This document shows, in pieces, positions 54,978 to 63,278 of a stretch of 64,000 nt of DNA. Location: the NCBI GenBank assembly GCA_031254035.1, contig JAIRVF010000156.1, positions 1 to 64,000 on the forward strand. Direction: 5' to 3'. The position numbers were made by a program, and so were the translations under genes. The notes beneath the pieces are model-generated. The model saw nothing but the letters and a program-made list of their open reading frames with translations. It was not told the origin of the DNA and ran no database searches. Every line of letters begins with the position of its first letter. Position 1 is the stretch's first letter. The stretch is from Paenibacillus sp. GTDB lineage: Bacteria > Bacillota > Bacilli > Paenibacillales > Paenibacillaceae.

Positions 54978-56369
54978 ATGAACAGGAAAAGGATAAAAAT
55001 GACTTTTGCCCTGATGCTTGCTGCCACCATGCTCTTGGCACTAACTTTGTCCGGCTGCAGCGGCGGCAAATCAGCGGGCGACGTAGCTCCTGCTGGCGAA
55101 GGTGATACCGGCAAATCTGGCCCTTCCGGCGAGCAGGTTACGATTACGCACTACACGATCGATTCAGAAGACCGCACTTTTATTGAAAAGCTGATTCCGG
55201 ACTTTGAAGCCAAACACCCGAACATTAAGGTCAAATTGGAAAAATCGCCTTACGAGCAGTTCGACAGCAAGCTGCAAACGCTCATCGCCGGAGGCAAATC
55301 GCCTGACGTAACAAGCCATTACGGCTATGGCGGTTTCGCGGAATATTACAACAAAGATATGCTGCTCGACTTAAACGACATTATTAAAGAAGATGGATTT
55401 AAAGCATCCGACTACAATATCCCGGAAGATCTAATGAAAATCTACACGGTAAAAGATCATGTATACGGCATTCCGGTTAATATGTATGTCACGCTGATGC
55501 TCTACAACAAGGACATGTTCGACGCCGCCAATGTGCCTTATCCACCAAGTGATTACGAAGATAAGAGTTGGACGTTCGACAAAATGGTGGAAGACGCGAA
55601 AAAATTGACGCATGTATCCGATGATATCGCTAAAACGCAGTACGGCGTGGACTTTACTTGGTCCGAGCGCGATATGCGTCCGCTGTATTTCGGCGCCCAG
55701 CCTTACTCCCAGGACACCTGGACCAACGGCGGCGTGCCGTCCGCGGCCCACTTCGATTCTCCCGATGTGATTGCGGCCTATAACAAGCTGTTTAATCTGA
55801 TTCTGAAAGACAAGGTTTCTCCAACGACCGAATGGAGCAAAAGCGTCGCTGGACAAAACGGGGATGCCTTCGTGTCCGGAAAAATCGGAATGAGCATCGG
55901 CGGCTCCTGGAATCTGGCTGGTTCAAATGACTTCCCATTCAAAGTCGGCGTGGCTGCCGTGCCGGCGGGCGGCAATGACAAAGTACGCAGCGTACTTTTC
56001 GTCGACCCACTGCTTATTCTAAAAGGCTCCAAACATCCGAAAGAAGCTTTTGAATGGATCAAGTATTTGGTCAGCGACGAAGTGCAGGAGAAGTCCATCG
56101 AACTGAGCGGCGGTAATCCTCCTGTCAATTCGAAGGCAGCCGAAACCTACTACAAGTATTTTGACGGCATCGATCCGAATGATGTTAAAAAGGTGTATGA
56201 AGGATCCGTGAAATACGGCTTTGAATCCTATAACCACCTGATAACCAATTATTCGCAGATCAATGACATGTTCATTAACGAGATGCAGCCAATTGAAACC
56301 GGGCATAAAACCGTCGAAGAGGTCATGCCAACAATCCAGAAAAAGGTTATGGAAATTATCAAACGTTAA
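54978..56369 (+). CDS. Sugar-binding lipoprotein of the second ABC importer
   Basis: Family 1 extracellular solute-binding protein, 463 aa. Lipoprotein signal with LSGC lipobox (Cys27) followed by a Gly/Ser/Lys linker. The mature start VTITHYTIDSEDRTFIEKLI is the familiar first strand and helix of sugar-binding proteins, and GGKSPDVTSHYGYGGFAEYY forms part of the ligand cleft. The ATG at 54978 is chosen because GGGGG lies 9 bases upstream; an ATG at 54969 directly abuts that site. Encoded after the two permeases, followed 132 bp later by the LacI-type regulator. Confidence 0.92.
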   Translation: MNRKRIKMTFALMLAATMLLALTLSGCSGGKSAGDVAPAGEGDTGKSGPSGEQVTITHYTIDSEDRTFIEKLIPDFEAKHPNIKVKLEKSPYEQFDSKLQTLIAGGKSPDVTSHYGYGGFAEYYNKDMLLDLNDIIKEDGFKASDYNIPEDLMKIYTVKDHVYGIPVNMYVTLMLYNKDMFDAANVPYPPSDYEDKSWTFDKMVEDAKKLTHVSDDIAKTQYGVDFTWSERDMRPLYFGAQPYSQDTWTNGGVPSAAHFDSPDVIAAYNKLFNLILKDKVSPTTEWSKSVAGQNGDAFVSGKIGMSIGGSWNLAGSNDFPFKVGVAAVPAGGNDKVRSVLFVDPLLILKGSKHPKEAFEWIKYLVSDEVQEKSIELSGGNPPVNSKAAETYYKYFDGIDPNDVKKVYEGSVKYGFESYNHLITNYSQINDMFINEMQPIETGHKTVEEVMPTIQKKVMEIIKR

Positions 56370-56501
56370 TCGCAGATGATGTGCCGTCCTGCAAGGGGCG
56401 GTCCATCTGTTAAATAAGCTTCGCGGCCAGGCCTCGTACATGTATACTATTGGTAAACTGATGTGAAGTGTACGGAAAAACTGCCGCAAGGAGAATAAGA
56501 T

Positions 56502-57509
56502 ATGAAGGTTAGTATATTTGATGTAGCAAAAAAATCAGGACTCTCGGTCGTGACCGTTTCCCGAGTGCTAAATGGCGCCGAATCGGTGCGTGAAAAAAAT
56601 AGACAAAAGGTGCTGGACGCCATTAAGGAGCTCGATTACCGTCCTAATGCCGCTGCCCGAAGTTTGGCCCGTGGCAAGACGGGGATCGTCGGTTTGATCG
56701 TGACCACCCTGCAGGACTCCTTCTTCGACGCTGTCGTCAAGGAACTGAATGAGGTGCTTGCACTCCATGGATATTTTCTTGCTGTTTCCGTTTCCACCGG
56801 CATCGGGTCCGATGAAGCCCATTACCTCATCCAGGAGGATCGCGTGGACGGCCTCATCCTGCTTTCGCCAATGGAAGAGGATAACTACATTATGGAACTG
56901 AAGCGCCGCAATATCCCTTATGTCCTGATCGACAACCAGAAACCGGAGAACGACGCTTATTCCATCACCATCGACAACTACAAAGGAGGTTATGCCGCGA
57001 CAAAGCATTTGCTGGATCTTGGCCATACCTCCATTGCGCATTTGAGCGGACATAACATGTTCCGCAGTACACGGGAGCGTCGCAGCGGTTTCGTACAGGC
57101 TTTGGAGGAAAAAGGCCTGGCACCGTTCGAACTGGTTACGGGCGATTTTGAAATCGATTTTGGATATGATATCTGTCGCAGATGGCTTCGAGAGGGACAC
57201 CTCCCTTCCGCCGTATTTGCAGGCGATGACCATATTGCACTGGGCGTTGTAAACGCGCTTATGGAAGAAGGCATTCGCGTACCCGATTCGGTTGCCATCG
57301 TAGGTTATGACGATCAGTATATATCCTCGAAGCTGCACCCATATCTAACGACGGTACGGCAACCTGCTGATCGGATTGGCCTTGCCGCTGCGGATATGCT
57401 GCTCAAACGCATGGACGGTACGATGAAACGCGGAGGCAATGTACGGATCGACCCAGAACTTATCATAAGGGAATCTACTCTGCCAAAAGCAGAAGATGTG
57501 TCTGGGTAG
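56502..57509 (+). CDS. LacI-family transcriptional regulator
   Basis: 335 aa. The N-terminal helix-turn-helix and hinge are canonical (FDVAKKSGLSVVTVSRVLNG, then RPNAAARSLARGKTGIVGLI). The effector domain contains DRVDGLILLSP, HLSGHNMFRSTRERRSGF and AIVGYDDQYISSKLHPYLTT. A good AAGGAG site precedes the ATG. Placed between the importer and the kinase/GH4 genes, it most likely represses this operon and is released by the imported sugar or its phosphate. A purR-like alternative role is unlikely given the context. Confidence 0.92.
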   Translation: MKVSIFDVAKKSGLSVVTVSRVLNGAESVREKNRQKVLDAIKELDYRPNAAARSLARGKTGIVGLIVTTLQDSFFDAVVKELNEVLALHGYFLAVSVSTGIGSDEAHYLIQEDRVDGLILLSPMEEDNYIMELKRRNIPYVLIDNQKPENDAYSITIDNYKGGYAATKHLLDLGHTSIAHLSGHNMFRSTRERRSGFVQALEEKGLAPFELVTGDFEIDFGYDICRRWLREGHLPSAVFAGDDHIALGVVNALMEEGIRVPDSVAIVGYDDQYISSKLHPYLTTVRQPADRIGLAAADMLLKRMDGTMKRGGNVRIDPELIIRESTLPKAEDVSG

Positions 57510-57971
57510 GGGATTTTTTCATAATATATTCTCAGAAGACAGACCACGACTATATAAGTTGAACTAATTATAGAGATTAGGAACAGGCACGAGAGTACCC
57601 GGAAGCATGTACTCCGTTCGCCTGAAAAGCCTCCCGTAGGAAAGCTAGTCTTCCAGGCTGTTGAAAAAATCCATGTGTACCTCTAACGAAACTACAAAGC
57701 GTAATTGTCCCAAAAACAGGAGCCAGTTATATCAAACGAAACTACAGAGCGTTATTCGGGATAAAAACCGTCTTAACGGCACTTATTTGGCTTAATAGCG
57801 ATACCCAGTTTCGTTAAAATTTCAAAAAGCAAATAACGATGTGACGTTTCGTTAGAGATTCCCATTTCGCGTAGCTCCCGGCGCTTGAGACACTCAGCTG
57901 CCTTCATCCGTGCAAAAATATTGGTTTAATTTATATTGAGAAATATATCCATATATAGGGGTGAAAAACCA
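57510..57971. other. Intergenic region filled with dispersed repeats
   Basis: No gene seen. It holds a 21-base fragment of family A (57530-57550, CTCAGAAGACAGACCACG) and a full family B copy (57602-57859). A promoter for the kinase and GH4 genes may lie between 57880 and 57960, where the sequence is AT-rich. Confidence 0.5.
57602..57859. repeat. Dispersed repeat family B, copy 2
   Basis: Aligns with 28145-28397 over its length: GAAGCATGTACTCCGTTCGC, TCCCGTAGGAAAGC, CTCTAACGAAACTACAAAGC, the second ACGAAACTACAGAGCGTTAT, and the opposed AATAGCGATACCCAGTTTCG. A 20-base insertion and scattered changes distinguish it. Confidence 0.75.
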
Positions 57972-58964
57972 TTGGCTTACTACTTAGGAATCGATGGGGG
58001 AGGAACAAAAACATATGCTCTGCTGACCGACGACAAAGGCCATGTGCTGGGCAAAGGCGTGGGCGGCAACGGCAACCACCAGATTGACCACTTCACTGCA
58101 ACGCAAAGCATTCGAATGGCTGCAGAAAGCGCACTGAACGAAGCAGGATTAGGGATTCATGAAATCTCACATTCCTACTTCGGGCTCGCTGGTGCAGACC
58201 GCGAAGTAGATTACCGCATCCTGCATCCCTTGATTCAGGAGATTGGATTTACCTGGAACTATTCTATTAATTGCGATACGATGATCGGTTTGCGCGCTGG
58301 CACCAACCGCCCTTACGGCGTGGCTTTGATTTGCGGTACGGGAACCAACTCCGCAGGGCGAAATCTGAATGGGGAACATGTTCAAGTTGGCGGCTTTGAT
58401 TACATGTATGGCGACTTTGGTGGCGGCGGCGCACTCAATATCGAGGTATTCCGCTCCGTCATCCGTTCCTGGGATGGCCGCGAGCAAGCAACACTTCTGA
58501 CACCACTGCTGCTGAACTTTCTGGAGTATGACAGTGTAAGTGATATGTTTAACGACTTCCAGGATCACAGCAAACAGGTCCCTGTTCATGCAACGAAGCT
58601 CCTGTTTGAAGCCGCTGCGGAAAACGATGCCGTAGCTTTGGAGATACTGCATCGCCAAGGCATTGAGCTTGGAAAATCGGCATCTGCGGTGATCCGAAAG
58701 CTTGGTATGGAAAAGGAAACCTTTGACGTCGTTCTGGCGGGAAGTCTGCTAACAAAGGGAGATCGCGGCTGGATCCGCGGCAAGGTTGAAGAGGCAGTAA
58801 TTTCCGCTGCTCCGCATGCAACCGTCGTTACGCTATCCACGGAACCCGTTGTCGGCGCCGTATGGTTGGCCATGGAAGCGGACCAACTTGAAATAAGCCA
58901 AGAGGTGTATGACAAAATGCGGGACTTCCGTGATTTTGAACATATAAAGCAAATGGCAAAATAA
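57972..58964 (+). CDS. BadF/BadG-type sugar kinase (N-acetylglucosamine kinase-like)
   Basis: ATP-dependent kinase of the ASKHA fold, 330 aa. Phosphate-1 loop GIDGGGTKTYALLTDDKG at the start, FGLAGADRE, phosphate-2 region ICGTGTNSAGRN near 120, FGGGGALNIEVFR, and an adenosine-site VVLAGSLLTKGD near 265. The start is TTG with AGGGGTG 8 bases upstream; an alternative TTG at 57936 has no good site. Members of this group phosphorylate GlcNAc or other aminosugars. In this operon it probably phosphorylates the imported sugar so that the GH4 enzyme or NagA/NagB can act. No PTS gene is seen. Confidence 0.85.
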   Translation: MAYYLGIDGGGTKTYALLTDDKGHVLGKGVGGNGNHQIDHFTATQSIRMAAESALNEAGLGIHEISHSYFGLAGADREVDYRILHPLIQEIGFTWNYSINCDTMIGLRAGTNRPYGVALICGTGTNSAGRNLNGEHVQVGGFDYMYGDFGGGGALNIEVFRSVIRSWDGREQATLLTPLLLNFLEYDSVSDMFNDFQDHSKQVPVHATKLLFEAAAENDAVALEILHRQGIELGKSASAVIRKLGMEKETFDVVLAGSLLTKGDRGWIRGKVEEAVISAAPHATVVTLSTEPVVGAVWLAMEADQLEISQEVYDKMRDFRDFEHIKQMAK

Positions 58965-58983
58965 CCCTACAAAACATAATCTC

Positions 58984-59070
58984 AAGAAAAACATCTATCG
59001 ACCTATTATCACAGCAAACGGACCTCATTTAGCGGAAGTCTTCCTTGCGGTACTAGGATGCAAGTTCAAA
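58984..59070. repeat. Dispersed structured repeat, family A, copy 3
   Basis: Shares AAGAAAAACATCTATCGACC, TTTAGCGGAAGTCTTCCTTG and TACTAGGATGCAAG with copies 1 and 2. The last stem is degraded, and the copy ends just before the AGGAG ribosome site of the GH4 gene, so it forms the leader of that message. Confidence 0.55.
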
Positions 59071-59098
59071 TACTTTCAAGATAGGAGTGTGTGCAGAA

Positions 59099-60424
59099 AT
59101 GGCAAATGAACAAGGATTGAAAATAGCGGTAATCGGCGGCGGGTCTTCCTATACTCCGGAACTCGTTGAAGGGTTCATCCTCCACTACGCCGAGCTTCCT
59201 ATACGCGAGTTGTGGCTGGTGGATATCGAACCGGGAGAGCGCAAGTTGAACATTGTTGGCAATTTGGCCAAACGGATGGTTGAAAAATCCGGCCTGCCGA
59301 TTCAAGTCCATCTTACGCTGGATCGCCGTGAAGCAATTAAAGGCGCGGATTTCGTCAGCACCCAAATGCGTGTAGGCATGCTGGATGCCCGCGGCCGTGA
59401 TGAATCCATTCCATTAAAATACGGCGTCATCGGCCAAGAAACTACCGGCCCGGGGGGTATGATGAAGGCGCTGCGGACGATCCCCGTCCTGCTCGATATT
59501 TGCCGCGATATTGAAGAGTTTGCCCCAAATGCCTGGCTGCTGAACTTTACAAATCCTGCAGGCATGGTTACTGAAGCCATCCTGAAGTATTCCAATGTGC
59601 GGAGCATTGGCCTCTGCAATGCGCCGATCGGTCTGATCAAGCAAACTTCATCCAAATACGGCGTGGAAGCAGACCGCATTTATGCGGAATTCGTTGGCCT
59701 AAATCACCTGCACTGGATTACGCGTATCGATGTGAACGGCGAAGATAAACTGGATGAAATGTTGGCCGATACCACCGGATACAGCGCAAAAAACGTACCT
59801 GCACGAGAATGGAATCCGGAATTTCTGCAATCTCTGCGCGCCCTGCCTTCTTACTATCTGAAATATTTCTATATGACTGATGCGATGCTTGAAGAGCAGC
59901 TGGAGTCCTTCGAGAAAGGCGGCAACCGTGCTGAGGTCGTGAAACGCGTGGAGGAAGAGTTGTTTGAGCTGTACAATGACCCCGAATTGAAGGAGAAACC
60001 GAAGCAGCTTGAACAACGCGGCGGCGCTTTTTATTCCGAAGCGGCTGTCAACCTAATGCGTTCGCTCTATAACGGAACGAATGACATTCAGACGTTGAAC
60101 GTCGCCAACCAAGGGATTATTGACTTCCTGCCAAACGATGCGAGCATCGAGGTGAACTGCGTAGTTACGAAGAACGGCCCGCTGCCGCTGCCATTGACCA
60201 AAGTTCCTCCGATGGCTGTCGGACTGATTCATGCGGTAAAGACCTATGAACGCCTCGCCATTGACGCTGCCGTCACCGGTGACCGCGGCCTCGCGATCCA
60301 AGCCATGGCCCATCATCCGTTGGTGCCATCGGTTGAAGTAGCCATCAAGATGCTGGATGAAATGCTGGAAGCGAACAAAGAGTATTTGCCGCAGTTTTTC
60401 AAGGAGTCCGCCGCCAACGTATAA
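59099..60424 (+). CDS. 6-phospho-beta-glycosidase, glycoside hydrolase family 4
   Basis: NAD- and metal-dependent hydrolase that cleaves phosphorylated disaccharides by an oxidation-elimination mechanism. Family marks: Rossmann start KIAVIGGGSSYTPELVEG, ESIPLKYGVIGQETTGPGGM, NFTNPAGMVTEA, the metal-binding CNAPIG cysteine near 170, and GLNHLHW with the second ligand His. 441 aa from the ATG at 59099; an earlier GTG at 59087 lies within the AGGAG ribosome site area. Closest by pattern to the beta-glucoside/chitobiose (LicH/ChbF) group. Follows the kinase by 134 bp and ends the operon at a strong terminator. Confidence 0.92.
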   Translation: MANEQGLKIAVIGGGSSYTPELVEGFILHYAELPIRELWLVDIEPGERKLNIVGNLAKRMVEKSGLPIQVHLTLDRREAIKGADFVSTQMRVGMLDARGRDESIPLKYGVIGQETTGPGGMMKALRTIPVLLDICRDIEEFAPNAWLLNFTNPAGMVTEAILKYSNVRSIGLCNAPIGLIKQTSSKYGVEADRIYAEFVGLNHLHWITRIDVNGEDKLDEMLADTTGYSAKNVPAREWNPEFLQSLRALPSYYLKYFYMTDAMLEEQLESFEKGGNRAEVVKRVEEELFELYNDPELKEKPKQLEQRGGAFYSEAAVNLMRSLYNGTNDIQTLNVANQGIIDFLPNDASIEVNCVVTKNGPLPLPLTKVPPMAVGLIHAVKTYERLAIDAAVTGDRGLAIQAMAHHPLVPSVEVAIKMLDEMLEANKEYLPQFFKESAANV

Positions 60425-60530
60425 GTTGGACCGGATAAATTGGATAAATCGGTATCATATATACAGTTTCTGACTGCCTAGTCAACAAATCATGACTGAA
60501 GTTATGCGTGTCTTTCCGCAACGTATGAAA

Positions 60531-60568
60531 CAGCCCTGCTCGGATTTTTATCCGAAGCAGGGCTGTTG
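60531..60568. terminator. Shared terminator after the GH4 gene
   Basis: CAGCCCTGCTTCGG and its complement CCGAAGCAGGGCTG make a stem of about 13 bp around ATTTTTAT, followed by TTGTTCT. It stands between the convergent GH4 and MFS genes. Confidence 0.85.
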
Positions 60569-60647
60569 TTCTATCGGTTTGTATGTCATACTCATACTCT
60601 GTTACTGCATGGACCTATGTAGTGTACGAAACAACCGACCACGCTCG

Positions 60648-61937
60648 TTACATTCCTTTATTTTGCATATTTGACCCTTCTGCTGTATGTTTTATACTCC
60701 GGGTATTACGGACGAGCAGCAGGTAACATAACACGGAGCAGATATCCGCACCGGCAATCACAAGACCCATCGGTACGCCTGTTGTGCCATCACCAAGCCC
60801 TACTAGGGGGATGATAATGCCTCCAAAAATATAGGACAACAGTCCAAGCAGCGCCGACGCGCTGCCTGCCGCATGGCCGTAATCCTGAAGCGCTAGGGAA
60901 GAACCCGCAGTGCCTACAATACCGACACAGGAAACGACTACAAAAAGCGGTGGAAGAATGGCTGCAAGCGGTGCCTTAACCATCAGCAAGAATAGCAGCG
61001 ACATGCCGCCAATCGTAGCCAAGGCGATCCCGGATACCAACAGTTTTTTCTCGCTGACCCGTCCAGCCAACCGCCCTGTAATTTGTCCGGCGATAATAAT
61101 GCCAAGCCCATTCATGGCAAAAATGAAACTAAACATTTGCGGGCTGACTCCGTAAATTTCTTGCAGCACAAACGGAGAACCGGAAATATAAGCAAACATT
61201 GCAGCCGTTACAAATCCTGAGCTTAACGCAAGGCCCATAAATTTGCGGTCTTTCAGAAGTTCGCCAAATGTCTTGATCGTATTCATCGCTCCGCCGCTAG
61301 AGCGTTTTTCAGGAGCAAGCGTCTCCGGCAATCCGAATAGCACGGACAACAACATCGCTACACCGATGAACGCAAGTACGATAAAGACTCCGCGCCAGGA
61401 CGTAAATTGAAGCAGTTGGCCACCCAGAATCGGAGATAAAATCGGCGCCGCACCATTCACTAGCATTAGCATTGAAAAGAATTTGGTCAGCTCGGAGCCG
61501 GAATACATGTCTCTGACGATAGCACGTGAAATAACGATACCTGCTGAACCGGCAATCCCTTGAATAAAGCGCAGGATAATAAACATCTCAATGGATGTGC
61601 TGTATGCACATAATAAAGATGAAATGCCGTAGACGACCATGCCGATCACGAGCGGAAAACGCCGCCCGCGCACGTCACTGAACGGTCCAGCAAACAGTTG
61701 CCCCACCGCAAGTCCAATCAGGCACGAGGTCAAACTAAGCTGCGTCAGTGATTTCGTCGTATGCATCGTTTCCGCCAGACTTGGCAGTGCAGGCAAATAC
61801 ATATCCATTGAAAACGGGCCAAAGGCCGATAGTGCTCCCAATATAATGATCATCCACAGCCTGCTGGTGCTAGGCCTGGCAGGTTTCTCTACTTTCGTTA
61901 CTCCTTCGTTTTGGAGCGTTTGTGATGGTTTATTCAT
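60648..61937 (-). CDS. Bcr/CflA-family MFS drug efflux transporter
   Basis: Twelve-span proton-driven exporter, 429 aa, with a hydrophilic 27-residue N-terminal arm. Family features: FGPFSMDMYLPALPSLAETM in helix 1, QLFAGPFSDVRGRRFPLVIG loop 2-3 motif, and RFIQGIAGSAGIVISRAIVR with the DMYSG motif typical of Bcr/CflA. A GGGGG ribosome site precedes the ATG, although spaced widely. It lies directly after a decayed small frame on the same strand. Probably confers tolerance to bicyclomycin-like or other small drugs; substrate unproven. Confidence 0.9.
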   Translation of the reverse strand: MNKPSQTLQNEGVTKVEKPARPSTSRLWMIIILGALSAFGPFSMDMYLPALPSLAETMHTTKSLTQLSLTSCLIGLAVGQLFAGPFSDVRGRRFPLVIGMVVYGISSLLCAYSTSIEMFIILRFIQGIAGSAGIVISRAIVRDMYSGSELTKFFSMLMLVNGAAPILSPILGGQLLQFTSWRGVFIVLAFIGVAMLLSVLFGLPETLAPEKRSSGGAMNTIKTFGELLKDRKFMGLALSSGFVTAAMFAYISGSPFVLQEIYGVSPQMFSFIFAMNGLGIIIAGQITGRLAGRVSEKKLLVSGIALATIGGMSLLFLLMVKAPLAAILPPLFVVVSCVGIVGTAGSSLALQDYGHAAGSASALLGLLSYIFGGIIIPLVGLGDGTTGVPMGLVIAGADICSVLCYLLLVRNTRSIKHTAEGSNMQNKGM

Positions 61938-61968
61938 AACGATTGTCCTTGTTCCCCCTTTATTGCCT

Positions 61969-62082
61969 TTACAGCATAACGGTCATTAGCATCATGGCTT
62001 CATGCTGTTTGGTCTCGAGGTCCCTTCCGTTCAGCAGTTCATACAGCTCCCTGGACAGCTCGCTGCTTAACCTCTGCTTCAT
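61969..62082 (-). pseudogene. Short reading frame, probable truncated N-terminus of a lost gene
   Basis: 37 codons encoding MKQRLSSELSRELYELLNGR, then DLETKQHEAMMLMTVML and a stop. A GGGGG site lies about 11 bases ahead. The DLETKQHEAMMLMTV end looks like the beginning of a longer flavin-binding (PNP-oxidase-like) domain that is missing, so it is more likely a remnant than a functional peptide. It lies just upstream of the MFS gene and could still influence its translation. Confidence 0.35.
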
Positions 62083-62161
62083 GGGATAGAATACCCCCTT
62101 TTCAAATTGGTTTTCACTATATTGTAGCTCATTTGTCGCCTGAAACAGAACTAAAACTTTC

Positions 62162-62195
62162 CCAATGGTGATTCTATATAAAGTTGAACCATTGG
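62162..62195. promoter_or_regulatory. Operator-like perfect inverted repeat
   Basis: CCAATGGT and ACCATTGG are perfect 8-bp arms separated by 18 bases that include TCTATATAAA. It lies in the divergent region between the MFS exporter set and the membrane protein gene, a good position for a dimeric regulator acting on either. Confidence 0.4.
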
Positions 62196-62319
62196 TTGTG
62201 TATGGATGGAGGTAGTCGGTTAACTTGTATTAATAATGGTGAATAATGCTAAAATATGAAACTATCACTCAAAGATGTACGTCTATTTGGTGTAGAAGAC
62301 GAGAAGTCGGAGGGATAAG

Positions 62320-62994
62320 GTGGAAGTAAATAATAAGTTGAATCAAATTAGAACGACACACAAATCATCCACAAAACAAACTGCCTTTTCAATAGTTAAT
62401 GCAATGATTATCGGAGTTATTTTGGGCTTGGCAGCAAAACTTGTGGATGCTCCTGGTATCAATCCGATATTCGATAATATCGGTGGGCGTCTTGGCATAT
62501 GGGTGTTTGTTTCAACACTTTTATCGATTTTCAGCTATTCTCCCAAATTAGCTGCTGTAAAGGTATTTACTTTTTTTGTGTCTACACTTACCGTCTATTA
62601 TGTTTACACAGTACTTTTTCTGCATTTTCCCCCTATGAAAGCCATTATCTTTTGGGGTATATGTGCGGTGATATCTCCTGTCTGTGCTTATATTATGTGG
62701 TATGCCCGTGGTAATGGATTATTTTCTTATATTGTTTCGGCCCTTCCAATTACAATCTTGCTATCAGAAGGATTTAAATTACGTCACGCTTACTTACCCA
62801 TTCACACTCATTATTATTTAATCCCATGGCTTATGGGGATATATCTAATAATGATCTTTGCTTTACTATTTTTCCTACCAAAAAACAAAACGCAATTTTT
62901 GATCGTTCTGCCTATAGCCCTTATGTTGTCTTTTATTATGATATATTTTAATGTTTTAGGCCGAATATTTGGTGGAATGAACGGCCTATTGTAA
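62320..62994 (+). CDS. Multi-span membrane protein of unknown function
   Basis: 224 aa with six or seven hydrophobic segments from residue 22 to 222 (AFSIVNAMIIGVILGLAAKL, IWVFVSTLLSIFSYSPKLAA, FFVSTLTVYYVYTVLFL, AVISPVCAYIMWY, and others), and few charged residues. The start is GTG with GGAGGG 6 bases ahead. AT-rich relative to the sugar operons. No family recognised. It faces the MFS gene across a shared regulatory interval holding an inverted repeat. Confidence 0.72.
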   Translation: MEVNNKLNQIRTTHKSSTKQTAFSIVNAMIIGVILGLAAKLVDAPGINPIFDNIGGRLGIWVFVSTLLSIFSYSPKLAAVKVFTFFVSTLTVYYVYTVLFLHFPPMKAIIFWGICAVISPVCAYIMWYARGNGLFSYIVSALPITILLSEGFKLRHAYLPIHTHYYLIPWLMGIYLIMIFALLFFLPKNKTQFLIVLPIALMLSFIMIYFNVLGRIFGGMNGLL

Positions 62995-63141
62995 ATTTAG
63001 AAATATATAGAACCTGTGGAAAGCCCTCTTGAGTTCAATGAAGGTTTCCCCCAACGGAGCCTGCTGCATCCTTGATCCCATATAGGAAACGGCGCGTATG
63101 CGTGCCAGGAAATGCCTTTATGCCTAAATCAGAATTGACAG

Positions 63142-63190
63142 AAAAAAGATCGAGTTCGGGTACCCATGTAACCCTTACTCGATCTTTTTT
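63142..63190. terminator. Bidirectional terminator
   Basis: AAAAAAGATCGAGT and ACTCGATCTTTTTT are perfectly complementary, giving a long stem with A and T runs on both sides. It serves the membrane protein gene and the convergent fibronectin-like gene at the right edge. Confidence 0.85.
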
Positions 63191-63278
63191 TCGATCAACA
63201 GTCCGTTTTATAGGACACAGAAGCTATACACCACAGCTAATAACTACTTATAGGATAGCTCTATGTCCATCATAATTA

